Below are positions 18,245-27,198 of a DNA stretch of 64,000 bases, in pieces. The notes beneath the pieces are model-generated. The model did no database searches. It saw only the letters and a list, made by a program, of their open reading frames with translations, and was not told the origin of the DNA. The translations under genes were made by a program, and so were the position numbers. The DNA comes from Puniceicoccaceae bacterium (lineage in GTDB: Bacteria > Verrucomicrobiota > Verrucomicrobiia > Opitutales > JAFGAQ01), in NCBI GenBank assembly GCA_028285755.1, contig JANQOQ010000006.1:310001-374000 (forward strand), given 5' to 3'. Each line of letters starts with the position of its first letter. The stretch's first letter is position 1.

Positions 18245-19047
18245 ATGGGCAAAGGAATGATGGGAGTGTTTAATGGGCCGCTCTTAAAACACGCCTCAAT
18301 GAATTTCTCATCCTCATCGATATTCTCAGGTAATGAGCGTTCATTCTTATTCACCGAAAAGTCACCTGCTTTCACGTATCGGTTCTTCAAGTATTTAAGA
18401 CGATTGATTAAGCCCGGTTTTCTCAAATCAAGCTCATCGATGAGGCGCATATAGCCGCGCCACTCCACCAGCTCGGACAGGTCAATCCGGCAAACTCTCC
18501 CACCCTTTCGTTCGACGTAATCAGCATAAACCTGGGCACGTCTTTCGATTTCCAGGGTATACCAATAGCACAATTGATAATCTGACCATTCCTGCCAGCC
18601 CGGACTGCTTATTACATTGGGATCATCCGGCTGAAGGTAAAACATACTACCCTTGTCTGTCCGGCTGGGTATGGTATTCAGCTTAAACAGGCTGGTCGCA
18701 ATTTTGCGTTTATCACGGGTCAATATGATGAGATCCGGCGTTATACCTAACTCAAAAAAAGCCTCCATAAAGCCTTTGCAAATCAAATGGCTCGTCTCTG
18801 CAAAGATGGGTTGTTTTTGAGAATTAATGAAGGGCAACTTACGCGTTCTGATAAATTCCCTAGCAATTTCAGCATTGCCCTGGGCGGGGCGCAGAACTTC
18901 GTGATAAGGGTGTGCTTTCTCCTCATGAAAGACATCTATACCGGGAAGATAATTCAGCAGACGCGTGAGATAGTGAGTTCCGCTTCTTCCGGTAGTAACC
19001 GTGCATAGAATCCTTTTGTTTCCCAAGTTTTCGCTGATATCATTCAT
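18241..19047 (-). CDS. Sulfotransferase-family protein
   Basis: 268 residues. The N terminus carries a P-loop-like 5'-phosphosulfate-binding loop, TVTTGRSGTHYLTRLL, and a later RKIATSLFKLN segment gives the Arg/Ser pair expected of the 3'-phosphate-binding motif of PAPS enzymes. It would transfer sulfate from PAPS to a glycan hydroxyl in the cytoplasm, making an acidic polymer of the kind common in marine bacteria. PAPS synthesis genes are not in the window. ATG start with four-base overlaps on both sides (TGA/ATG). Confidence 0.72.
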   Translation of the reverse strand: MNDISENLGNKRILCTVTTGRSGTHYLTRLLNYLPGIDVFHEEKAHPYHEVLRPAQGNAEIAREFIRTRKLPFINSQKQPIFAETSHLICKGFMEAFFELGITPDLIILTRDKRKIATSLFKLNTIPSRTDKGSMFYLQPDDPNVISSPGWQEWSDYQLCYWYTLEIERRAQVYADYVERKGGRVCRIDLSELVEWRGYMRLIDELDLRKPGLINRLKYLKNRYVKAGDFSVNKNERSLPENIDEDEKFIEACFKSGPLNTPIIPLPI

Positions 19048-19847
19048 ATCTTTGCCTGAAAAAACCCACTTACGTCCAGCGTATGCAGTTCCCCGCGCAT
19101 ATAGGTTTCGTTCTTCATTTTTGCCGCCGGCTCACGCCCAATTAAACGACCTGCAAAATAGCGTAGCTTCTGCAGTTTGGACATCGCATTTTTCTCGGCG
19201 ATGTTTGCTCGGGCTTCTTGCTGAGGGGATTGCCGGGAGCTGCGATTAATAAAAACCGTGTGCAGACAGCGAAAAGTAGCCTCTCCCCAATCCAACTCCG
19301 ATTCACTTGTGTCTTTTGAATTAGCTGAAGCCCTGTCTTTAAACCGGATATTGCCATGGTGCAGTCGCTCAGTACAAGGGCCTTCCCAGTCATTAATCAG
19401 TGAAAAGTTATAGAGCTTGGTCATCGATCGTGATGGGCGTGCCAGATAACCCTTGGCTACCTTCTTATCCGGATCTAAGTCGCAGCAATGGAGTGCTTTA
19501 CCAAGCACTTGCCAGCTTTCCTGAAAGCGGCCGTTGCGAAGTTGCTCTTTAAAAATTGCGAGCTTATCAGGTTCATACAATTCATCACCATCTACGCCGA
19601 ACACCCAACAATTTTGGCCTGCATAAGACCTGATTAAATCGTGCGATTCAGAAGGATGCTGGATACGGTGGTAACTCACGTGATCATACTCTGTAGCCAA
19701 CTCTTTGGCAATGGCCGGCGTATTATCTGTCGATTTGTGATCTGTGATGATCATTTCATCACAGAAGTCCATGGTGTTTAAGATCACCTGCTTTAGAAAG
19801 CGATCATCGTTACGAACGAGGCTTATGCCGATTACCTTTATACTCAA
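19044..19847 (-). CDS. Glycosyltransferase family 2
   Basis: 267 residues. GT-A fold starting at once with IKVIGISLVRNDDRFL, then MIITDHKSTDNT and the metal site in FGVDGDELYEPDKL. The opening and the DGDE variant resemble GT2 enzymes of the WaaE/KdtX type. The start is TTG in a TTGA overlap with the stop of the upstream methyltransferase; no ATG lies before the first beta strand, so TTG is well supported. Role: cytoplasmic addition of one sugar to the chain. Confidence 0.78.
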   Translation of the reverse strand: MSIKVIGISLVRNDDRFLKQVILNTMDFCDEMIITDHKSTDNTPAIAKELATEYDHVSYHRIQHPSESHDLIRSYAGQNCWVFGVDGDELYEPDKLAIFKEQLRNGRFQESWQVLGKALHCCDLDPDKKVAKGYLARPSRSMTKLYNFSLINDWEGPCTERLHHGNIRFKDRASANSKDTSESELDWGEATFRCLHTVFINRSSRQSPQQEARANIAEKNAMSKLQKLRYFAGRLIGREPAAKMKNETYMRGELHTLDVSGFFQAKI

Positions 19848-20623
19848 CCCGTAGTTGATTCCTTAATGGGACTATTCAGCAGAATCCATTGCCAGTCTGC
19901 GTCCGTTTCTACTTTCACAACTTTCTTGTAGTGCTTCAGCATCATCTGAAAGATCACCGCATCCGAGTCCCAACTCACGGCTTCAAAAATCCCGCCCTTG
20001 GCATCGACTCCAATGTCATAGATTGCAAAACCATCCGGCTTTACGACCCGGGCATGCTCCTTAAAGAATTGATCCAATTCAAAGGCATGATCCACTGCAT
20101 TGGTGTAAAAGAGATCTATGCTCGAATCCTCGGCATCAATATTCATAAAATCGCCTTCGACAACCCAGCGATTCTTGGGGCCGGGGTTTAGATCAATACC
20201 GTAAGCATTCTTAAAGCCCAGATCCCACAATACTTCCACCTCCGTTCCCTGCCTAGCGCCGGCGCAGAGGATCTTCGCATCCATACCGAGGTAATTCTTC
20301 AAATGCTTAAATCGATTATAAAAACGCCTGCGGTAGAGCCCAACTACATCGTTGGTGTAGCCCACTCCCATTTTCAGAATCTCATCAAACTTCTGCACCT
20401 GATGAGTGACATACTCGTCGTAGCTCTCATAGCTGCGATATTGCAGACCTTCGCTCTTTTCGTCTTTCCAACCCTCCTCTCCGTAGTGTTTGCGGCGAAC
20501 TTCGTGCTTATCACGTTCGTGCTCGTAGTCCTCCTTTTTGAGACTACGCAAATAGCGGTAGTAGCCCCACCCTCCGGGAGTTCTCTTGTAGAGCTGACTC
20601 TTAAAATGATACAGTAATGACAT
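19844..20623 (-). CDS. Class I SAM-dependent methyltransferase
   Basis: 259 residues. The SAM-binding core begins near residue 110: KILCAGARQGTEVEVL (motif I with Ala for the usual first Gly), AYGIDLNPGP, then GDFMNIDAEDSSIDLFYTNA and HARVVKPDGFAIYD, as in Methyltransf_11 proteins. The first 100 residues are rich in charge and Tyr and are unassigned. A role in methylating a glycan or a lipid-linked intermediate is inferred from position between a GT2 and another methyltransferase. ATG start. Confidence 0.68.
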   Translation of the reverse strand: MSLLYHFKSQLYKRTPGGWGYYRYLRSLKKEDYEHERDKHEVRRKHYGEEGWKDEKSEGLQYRSYESYDEYVTHQVQKFDEILKMGVGYTNDVVGLYRRRFYNRFKHLKNYLGMDAKILCAGARQGTEVEVLWDLGFKNAYGIDLNPGPKNRWVVEGDFMNIDAEDSSIDLFYTNAVDHAFELDQFFKEHARVVKPDGFAIYDIGVDAKGGIFEAVSWDSDAVIFQMMLKHYKKVVKVETDADWQWILLNSPIKESTTG

Positions 20624-20630
20624 GTAGTTT

Positions 20631-21329
20631 TTAGCTTTTAACTTTGTGTTTTATGGATCGTAACTTCTGACGCAATCGCCTGATCGTTAAATCCAGACTC
20701 ACGGAAATCGAGGAACTCAGTGTTGTTCCAACCTTTACTTTATGAATAACCCCAAGGCCTTGAGAGTACGGGAGGGTTAAACACTCGAGCGATTTATCTT
20801 TTGCGAGTATCGGCATGATGCGACTTACCGGATACCGCTTATCTGAAACATCGTGAATTGCCAGTACTCCCCCCTCATTCAAATGCTTTAGAAATTGCCG
20901 GGTTTGTAATACACAAAAGTCCAAAGAAACCCCCTCTCCCGAAAAATAGTCTAAAAAGATCATATCGAATTGCTCATTTAAATAGACCGGATCCTTTAAC
21001 AGCATATCTGAGGTCCCCTGAAAGAATGTGGTGTGCTCAGCCTCAGCCTTTGTATATATGTAGGAAAAATCTCGGGTGTCGCATGAAATAAAATGACCGC
21101 TGTTTTCAACTGCGATCCGCGCAAAAACCAGAGACGTTCTGCCGAAACCCACTTCCAAAATATTCTTTGCCTGTATTCCTTTTGTGATGGAATACAAATT
21201 CAGCATATGTTTGGAGACTGAATGCCCTTCACGATACCATTTTAGCAATAATTCGTCGGAGATTGTTTCACGCCCCTCCAAATCTTTGAGGAAAGCCTCA
21301 TGTTCACGAATTTTAGCCGGTTGTGACAT
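20631..21329 (-). CDS. Class I SAM-dependent methyltransferase (Methyltransf_24-like)
   Basis: 232 residues from the ATG at 21329, two bases after the upstream stop; the track's TTG at 21347 would add six residues and overlap the upstream gene. Core motifs: NILEVGFGRTSLVFA (motif I), SCDTRDFSYIYTKAE, then FDMIFLDYFSGEG and GGVLAIHDVSD, the DYF/HD pair typical of O-methyltransferases with a metal-supported active site. The substrate is probably a sugar hydroxyl of the exported glycan (inference). Confidence 0.68.
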   Translation of the reverse strand: MSQPAKIREHEAFLKDLEGRETISDELLLKWYREGHSVSKHMLNLYSITKGIQAKNILEVGFGRTSLVFARIAVENSGHFISCDTRDFSYIYTKAEAEHTTFFQGTSDMLLKDPVYLNEQFDMIFLDYFSGEGVSLDFCVLQTRQFLKHLNEGGVLAIHDVSDKRYPVSRIMPILAKDKSLECLTLPYSQGLGVIHKVKVGTTLSSSISVSLDLTIRRLRQKLRSIKHKVKS

Positions 21330-21331
21330 AC

Positions 21332-23389
21332 TTAATACAGATGGCAATCCCGCACCACATCAATATACTTTTGTGCCAGATCATCGATATGATCTACCCA
21401 AATCGGATTTGCGAATGCGCTTAAATTTTCAGAGAGTAGTTTAAGCTTTTCCGTTATTTCTTCCTTTGCATGAAAACCAAGCCCGCCAAACCCCGCCAGT
21501 TCCGGATGCCCACCATCATCATAGTAAAGCGCCGGTAACCCGCAGTTCAACGCTTCCACCAGCGCATTCGAACATGGGTCCTTCTGGCTTGCCGTCACAT
21601 AGATGTCATGCTCCCGGATCAGGTCAGCTAGCTCTTCTGAGCCTACAGGCTCGATCACCTGTATGTTTTGAAATGCTTCATTTATACGCCCAACAAAGAT
21701 ATATTCATAACGATCCCAATCAAGGTTTTCATCCAGCCACTTATAAGTATCTTTGCCCTTCCTTGGATTATCGGACCACGAGGTCGATATCAGCCTAACT
21801 TTCCGATTTTTGACTTCCTGGATTTTCTCTTTGCGCCCGAAAATATCAGGATCGCATGAATTCCACATCAATACCGGCTTTTTAGGCTTAAAGCCAAGGT
21901 TGTACGTTTGATCCATGCTCCAACTACTTTGCATCACCGTTACATCCGCCAATGCTGCGTTGATTTCGTAACACTCAGCATCGCTCTTAAAGTCATTGCC
22001 TCGATACAGCTGAATGGGCCCGTCTACACGGTGTATCACGACAGAATCCGGCTCACACTCTGCCTCAAATTGCTTACGATCAAACCAGATCGACTGAAAA
22101 ACATGAGCGTCCGCACCCGCACCAGTATTACGCTGAGTCTTCATGCCCTTTCGTTGCAAGGCTTTCTCAAGCGCAATCATAAACTGGTTGCCGCCACCGT
22201 AGGGCGGTGGGCGAAAATCATTCCAAAGTGCAAATGTGTAGCTGCTTTTACCTTTGGTTCGTTTATGAATCAGTGCCTTCCGTTCTTCCTTATCGCCTTC
22301 TGCGATAATTTTTTTCTTTCGAAAACCAAATAAGCCTTTGGACTGCGGGCTATAGGCATTTGTAAGGTTTCGCTTTCCATAGCAACGGGTGGCTTGTTGG
22401 TAAATGTACTTTAAGCGTTCAGCGATCGCGTCATAGGTATTCCACTTATGGATATGGTCGTATGCCGCTTCCGTTTTGGCTCCCAGCCAACCGGATTCAA
22501 TATCATTTGCAATTAAGTCAGCACCTTTTACCGCGTGGTAATAGATTTGCTCATTGGCCAGTATATCGGGAGATTGCCCGACATGAGTGCTGATAACCGG
22601 TGTTTTTGTACTTGAGCACTCAAGAACGGAATTGGGGGCCCCTTCCCATCGGCTTGCAATGATATAGGCATCCAAACCCCGATACAATTCCGCAATCTGA
22701 TCCAGGTTCAACGTATTGACATCAATATCATCCCGATCGATCTCCTCTCCGACATAAGTGTAGGGAATACCACATTCCTTCATGTGGTTCCTTAACCAGT
22801 GCCGCCGCGGACCCGCCAATAGAAAGTGGACGGGTAACCCTCGCTTATTCAATTGATCCGCAACCTCCAAAAACACATCTGCCCCTTTTTGCTTTTTAGG
22901 CCTCTGTAAATTGCCTCCCAGCGAATCCCGATGGAAGTTGCCGATCAGGTAGCAATCATCAGCTATGCCATACTTGGCTTTCAAACTACTAACACTCGCC
23001 TGGCGATCAGTAGGCGCAGAAAACTGATCCACATCAATCGCATCCGGGAATAGCATACAGGGTAGCCCACAATTACTGACGAAGTGTAAGGATTCGTAGT
23101 ATTCGCATAACCACACATCGATCTTGTTCCTCACTTTAAGATACTCAGGCCTGGAAAATACGATTTGGGGTTTGTCCGCAATACTCGCGATGACAATCTT
23201 GGACTGCAGATACTTTTCAGGAACCGTCAAAAGCGCGCCCCAGTAAACGGAGTGTATGATATCCGCTTTTTCGATGGAAGTTACCTCAACAAAATCTTCC
23301 GAAAGATTTGTGAGGTGCAAAATATCATGGTCCAGCGCCCAGTTTATGCCTTCTCCACCCAGAAAGTGCACTTTGAATTTAGAGCTCAT
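21332..23389 (-). CDS. Tandem GT4 glycosyltransferase (two GT-B units)
   Basis: 685 residues made of two GT-B units. Unit 1 (~1-340): KADIIHSVYWG, LIGNFHRDSLGG, FLLAGPRRHW, and the EX7E motif in WEGAPNSVLECSSTKTPVIS. Unit 2 (~385-680): PPPYGGGNQFMIAL, VRLISTSWSDNPRKGKD, YIFVGRINEAF and D-x7-E in KDPCSNALVEALNCGLPALY. Both donor sites look intact, so this protein may add two sugars in turn. ATG start. It abuts the methyltransferase gene downstream and follows the GT-C gene after 12 bases. Confidence 0.8.
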   Translation of the reverse strand: MSSKFKVHFLGGEGINWALDHDILHLTNLSEDFVEVTSIEKADIIHSVYWGALLTVPEKYLQSKIVIASIADKPQIVFSRPEYLKVRNKIDVWLCEYYESLHFVSNCGLPCMLFPDAIDVDQFSAPTDRQASVSSLKAKYGIADDCYLIGNFHRDSLGGNLQRPKKQKGADVFLEVADQLNKRGLPVHFLLAGPRRHWLRNHMKECGIPYTYVGEEIDRDDIDVNTLNLDQIAELYRGLDAYIIASRWEGAPNSVLECSSTKTPVISTHVGQSPDILANEQIYYHAVKGADLIANDIESGWLGAKTEAAYDHIHKWNTYDAIAERLKYIYQQATRCYGKRNLTNAYSPQSKGLFGFRKKKIIAEGDKEERKALIHKRTKGKSSYTFALWNDFRPPPYGGGNQFMIALEKALQRKGMKTQRNTGAGADAHVFQSIWFDRKQFEAECEPDSVVIHRVDGPIQLYRGNDFKSDAECYEINAALADVTVMQSSWSMDQTYNLGFKPKKPVLMWNSCDPDIFGRKEKIQEVKNRKVRLISTSWSDNPRKGKDTYKWLDENLDWDRYEYIFVGRINEAFQNIQVIEPVGSEELADLIREHDIYVTASQKDPCSNALVEALNCGLPALYYDDGGHPELAGFGGLGFHAKEEITEKLKLLSENLSAFANPIWVDHIDDLAQKYIDVVRDCHLY

Positions 23390-23401
23390 CTTTAAGTTTA
23401 A

Positions 23402-24934
23402 TTATGCAGTATGTTTATCTATTTTGAGCTGGCCCAGCTTTATGACATTCGAGAGGCCCAAAATACCCACCATGATCAGGATAGGATCAAAAGGAAAGCG
23501 AAATTGGGGTTCAGGGTTCGCCATCGCAGTTGCCGCCAACATAGACGTGATAACTCCTGTTATCACGAGCAATCGTATGTAATCGTATCTCATACGCGCA
23601 TTCAACAATCCCAGAACAGCAAACACTAATAAGAGATATACGGATGGTCTCAAATATCCTGCCAGGTAAGTAATTCTCTGTAACGTATACTGCCCTTCTC
23701 TAACATTAAGCTGCCAAGGTTTTGCCCATGTTCCCGGTTCCGCCTTGTATCTTTCGGGCTGGAACGTTAACTGCGATAAAACGCCCGGAATTAAATCGTC
23801 CTCATCCGGAACATCCAAACCGATTTCCTGGTAGTAAGTATATCGCTCACTCTTTAAACGTTGATAATCCGTATGCACCTGGCTTCTCGGTCTTAATGAC
23901 AGCCGCCTTGGATATTCGAAAATTTCCCTCAAGGATTCAATGTAACTTAGAACAAACACCTCGGGATAGACCCTAATGGCCTCAATTGATACCTTCCTAA
24001 GCAGGGAGTTGTTATCCAAGTAACCATATTCCTGATTCAATGCATCGACCAGATGAATCCAGAATCGTGGAGTCGCAGCACGGTAGAATAACTCGCTATC
24101 GATTTGATACTCCATGAACACATCCCGCTGGAGTATGTCCTGGGTAACGATTCTGTGTAACTCGGCTGAAGCCGGTCCGGAATCGGGGCGTATCATCTTT
24201 TCATGGATGAAGAGTCGGTAAAATGGCATATGGGCAGGACCCAGATGGGCTACTTCATATTTGTCATAGCGCACCCAGTTATATGCTGAATATAGGTTAA
24301 TACCGATAATGATTGTTACCAGAAGGACTGCAGCATTTCTAATACGAATGTGCCAGGAAACTTGAGGAATAAATAACGCTAGCAAGGCAATGACCGAAAG
24401 TACGATATGGTTGGGCCGCACTAATACCATGAAAACGGTCATCAAGCCCAATAGCATCCAGAGGGTAAAGGACTTACGATTTCTTATCTGGTATGCCAGA
24501 AAGAACCATACGATAATGGCTATCGCAGTGACATTTTCGGATGCGACGCTTCTATAAAAGGTTACAAACTCAGAGCTGATACAAATGACCGCTATAATTG
24601 AATAAGCCGTGGTCAACCCCCATGGTCTGACAAGGGTGTAAATAATACTCAATATCCCTATAAATCCCAGATAAAAGTGCAGTCCAAGCAGTATTGAACT
24701 ACCCGATTGAAATAATCCCCCAAAGACCAATGATGTAACCGGTGTGCGAAATAACATAATAACCGGGTACTCCGGATTTTCTGAAAACAGGTCTCTGAAA
24801 TACAGAAAATAGGTATTAAAATCACGTCCCTCCACTACAGGCCTAGCGAGTATGTGAATGAAATATGCAATAGATACCCCAAGTATAAGTATAGTGTATT
24901 CCCTATATTTTGTACCGATACCCGAAATCCCCAT
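23402..24934 (-). CDS. Polytopic GT-C-like membrane protein
   Basis: 510 residues with about ten to twelve transmembrane segments. The first periplasmic loop has ARPVVEGRDFNTYFLYF with acidic residues where GT-C enzymes bind metal or donor phosphate. A long soluble segment between helices (~225-415) is rich in charged and aromatic residues (YLDNNSLLRKVSIEAI, RRLSLRPRSQVHTDYQRL). The last helices are followed by a short Lys-rich tail. Probable periplasmic glycosyltransferase using a polyprenyl-phosphate sugar; no family assigned. ATG start, after a 128-base spacer. Confidence 0.55.
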   Translation of the reverse strand: MGISGIGTKYREYTILILGVSIAYFIHILARPVVEGRDFNTYFLYFRDLFSENPEYPVIMLFRTPVTSLVFGGLFQSGSSILLGLHFYLGFIGILSIIYTLVRPWGLTTAYSIIAVICISSEFVTFYRSVASENVTAIAIIVWFFLAYQIRNRKSFTLWMLLGLMTVFMVLVRPNHIVLSVIALLALFIPQVSWHIRIRNAAVLLVTIIIGINLYSAYNWVRYDKYEVAHLGPAHMPFYRLFIHEKMIRPDSGPASAELHRIVTQDILQRDVFMEYQIDSELFYRAATPRFWIHLVDALNQEYGYLDNNSLLRKVSIEAIRVYPEVFVLSYIESLREIFEYPRRLSLRPRSQVHTDYQRLKSERYTYYQEIGLDVPDEDDLIPGVLSQLTFQPERYKAEPGTWAKPWQLNVREGQYTLQRITYLAGYLRPSVYLLLVFAVLGLLNARMRYDYIRLLVITGVITSMLAATAMANPEPQFRFPFDPILIMVGILGLSNVIKLGQLKIDKHTA

Positions 24935-25062
24935 ATTGATACTTAAAGTCTTTTATAACGGTGAGAACTACCCGCTTTTGCTACCCGATGGACGTAATGT
25001 CACAACCTCAACAAGCCCTGATTGCGTTTTTACACTATTAACCATTTTCGCTTATTGTAGCA
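24935..25062. other. 128-base spacer with a 7-bp direct repeat
   Basis: This gap lies between the GT2 gene at 25063 and the GT-C gene at 23402, both on the minus strand. On the plus strand CTACCCG occurs twice (24968-24974 and 24981-24987) with a 13-base period, about 35-50 bases upstream of the ATG at 24934. It could be a binding site or part of an internal promoter. No terminator hairpin was seen. Confidence 0.3.
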
Positions 25063-25914
25063 TTAACTAAATGTATGATCATGGATCATGTAGTTCGTAT
25101 GGCCCCACATTTGATCAAATACGCGGCTGGAAAAACGCCTTAATTTTCTATAAACGTTGAATGAGCTTTTTTTCTCCAGGCTGTAAAAGAATTCAAGAAC
25201 CTTAAATGAAACATAATTTTTATTAAAAATACCCCCGTATTGTCTGCCTATCTGCGCTATCTCTAAAGATCGCTTATAACCGCCCAAACTCGTTTTGGTA
25301 TTATTGTGTATCCTTAAATCAGCAAGAATTTTGGGTATACTAACCGTTTCACTGTCTCTACTAAGTCTCAATACAAATTCCCAATCCATTGCGTAATCTA
25401 GATTTTTGTGGGGTCCGCCAAGTTTCCGGGTTATTTCTGTATTAAAAAAGCAGGCGGGTTGGGTCATAAAAAAAATGTCCTTCAGGCGTTTTTTTGAGAA
25501 GGGATGGTATTTACCCTCTTTAATGGTAATTCCATTTTCATCTATTTTATTTGCAATGCCATAGATAAACCCGGGCTTGTTACTTTGCACCCAATAATCA
25601 GCAGCGGTATTGAGTGCTTCTGAGCGAAACTGGTCATCGGCATTAATCCACCCCCAAATCTCGCCATCCACTTGTTTAAATCCCTTCAAAATCGCATCAG
25701 ATTGCCCTTCATCCGGTTCACTAATTAGTAAATCCACAATATCAGAGTATTTATCTATTTGCTTAAGAGTGGAATCATCAGAACTGCCATCAACGACAAT
25801 TAATTGTAAATTCTCATAATTTTGACTTCGAATGCTATCTAAACAGTCACATATGTATTTCTCCGCATTAAAGCAGGGTAATACTAAACTGATTCTGGTT
25901 AGATGATTATTCAT
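25063..25914 (-). CDS. Glycosyltransferase family 2
   Basis: 283 residues from the ATG at 25914 (MNNHLTRISLVLPCFN); the track's TTG adds four residues. GT-A core: SLVLPCFNAEKYICDCLDSI, LIVVDGSSDDSTLK, DEGQSDAILKGF and the metal-binding region GWINADDQF, in the style of WcaA/WcaE enzymes. A probable acceptor-side DWEFVLRLSRD follows. Cytoplasmic addition of one sugar is expected. It sits just downstream of the Wzt/Wzm transporter genes. Confidence 0.83.
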   Translation of the reverse strand: MNNHLTRISLVLPCFNAEKYICDCLDSIRSQNYENLQLIVVDGSSDDSTLKQIDKYSDIVDLLISEPDEGQSDAILKGFKQVDGEIWGWINADDQFRSEALNTAADYWVQSNKPGFIYGIANKIDENGITIKEGKYHPFSKKRLKDIFFMTQPACFFNTEITRKLGGPHKNLDYAMDWEFVLRLSRDSETVSIPKILADLRIHNNTKTSLGGYKRSLEIAQIGRQYGGIFNKNYVSFKVLEFFYSLEKKSSFNVYRKLRRFSSRVFDQMWGHTNYMIHDHTFS

Positions 25915-25936
25915 TTCATCTGACAAGCACTACATC

Positions 25937-27196
25937 TTATAAACTCTCAAGTTTCTTATAATCCGTAGTTAAATTGGGATACACTACACCGCGTGACTGG
26001 ATCAAAACTTCATCATCCCTACCAATCAATCCTACATCAAATTTAATAATATCCTCCAGGCGTAGTAGATATTTTTCATTCACAGAAACGGCAAGAACAC
26101 TTAAGACAAAGTTACCCTGATTTATCAATTTAGGAGGTAATGAGAATTTATACAAATATCTGCCGGGATCAATAAATCCAGATCTGGCAGGATCATCAAA
26201 ATTGCTAAGCGTAAAAATATCGACACCCGTGAGAGTTTGCACAGACAATTTGAGGGCAAAAGACCAAATTCGCTCACTTACCTCAAACTCAACCGCAAAT
26301 ATAATACTATCAAAAACCCCAAAGTTATTGGTAATCGCACCTGTATCATTCGTTAACCTGATGGAATGCACTTTAAATTGGGTAATACCCGGATCTGCAA
26401 TGCCGTCGGGCCAACTATAATCTCCCATTCCCTCCATTCCATCACTCAAATATTCATTGATAACATCGTTCGTGTCGCCATCACTGATCAAGTTTCCATC
26501 TTTTAAATAGAGTGTCCTGTTACACAATTGACTGATGGTGAGCATATTATGGCTTACGATGATAATGGTGCGGCCATGGCGTGCGATCTCACCCATTTTA
26601 GTGATACACTTTTTTTGAAAATCACGGTCCCCCACAGCCAAAACTTCATCGATTATCATAATTTCCTGCCTTAAATGGGCAGCAACCGCAAACGCAAGCT
26701 TCACACGCATACCGCTTGAATATCTCTTAACGGGCGTATCCACAAATTTTTCGACTCCGGCAAATTCCACGATTTGGTCAACTAGACGGTTAATCTCAGG
26801 CCTGCGCATTCCAAGGATTGCACCATTCAAGTATATATTCTCTTTTCCGGTAAGCTCTGGATGAAATCCAGTACCGACTTCCAGCAGTGCAGCTACCTTG
26901 CCATATATGTCAAAATAGCCTTGGGTGGGAGTAGTAATACGGGCTAGAAGCTTCAGTAGTGTAGACTTACCTGCGCCATTCCTGCCGATTAATCCAACGG
27001 TTTCGCCTTCGTGAACATCAAAGTTTATATTTTTGATCGCCCAAAAATTATTAACAGGATTTAAGCTATCTTTTTTGGCTGAAACTATGTTTTTGTATAA
27101 TTGCGTTAGCTCATCTCTGAAGGAGGTTATACCATAACCCCCTAAACGATACCTCTTACCAAGATTACGGCACGAAATAACTGTATTATCAGGCAT
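25937..27196 (-). CDS. wzt: Polysaccharide ABC transporter ATPase (Wzt) with C-terminal glycan-binding domain
   Basis: 419 residues from the ATG at 27196, two bases after the Wzm stop. The ATPase domain (~1-245) has Walker A GRNGAGKST, signature YSSGMRVKLAFA, Walker B IMIIDEVLAVGD and the switch His in IIVSHNM. Residues ~270-415 form a beta-rich C-terminal domain like that of Wzt proteins which recognise the modified non-reducing end of a finished O-polysaccharide (family knowledge). With the Wzm gene upstream it forms an export system that flips the undecaprenyl-linked glycan across the inner membrane. Specificity for methyl or other caps would fit the many methyltransferases nearby (inference). 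Confidence 0.88.
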   Translation of the reverse strand: MPDNTVISCRNLGKRYRLGGYGITSFRDELTQLYKNIVSAKKDSLNPVNNFWAIKNINFDVHEGETVGLIGRNGAGKSTLLKLLARITTPTQGYFDIYGKVAALLEVGTGFHPELTGKENIYLNGAILGMRRPEINRLVDQIVEFAGVEKFVDTPVKRYSSGMRVKLAFAVAAHLRQEIMIIDEVLAVGDRDFQKKCITKMGEIARHGRTIIIVSHNMLTISQLCNRTLYLKDGNLISDGDTNDVINEYLSDGMEGMGDYSWPDGIADPGITQFKVHSIRLTNDTGAITNNFGVFDSIIFAVEFEVSERIWSFALKLSVQTLTGVDIFTLSNFDDPARSGFIDPGRYLYKFSLPPKLINQGNFVLSVLAVSVNEKYLLRLEDIIKFDVGLIGRDDEVLIQSRGVVYPNLTTDYKKLESL

Positions 27197-27198
27197 AA

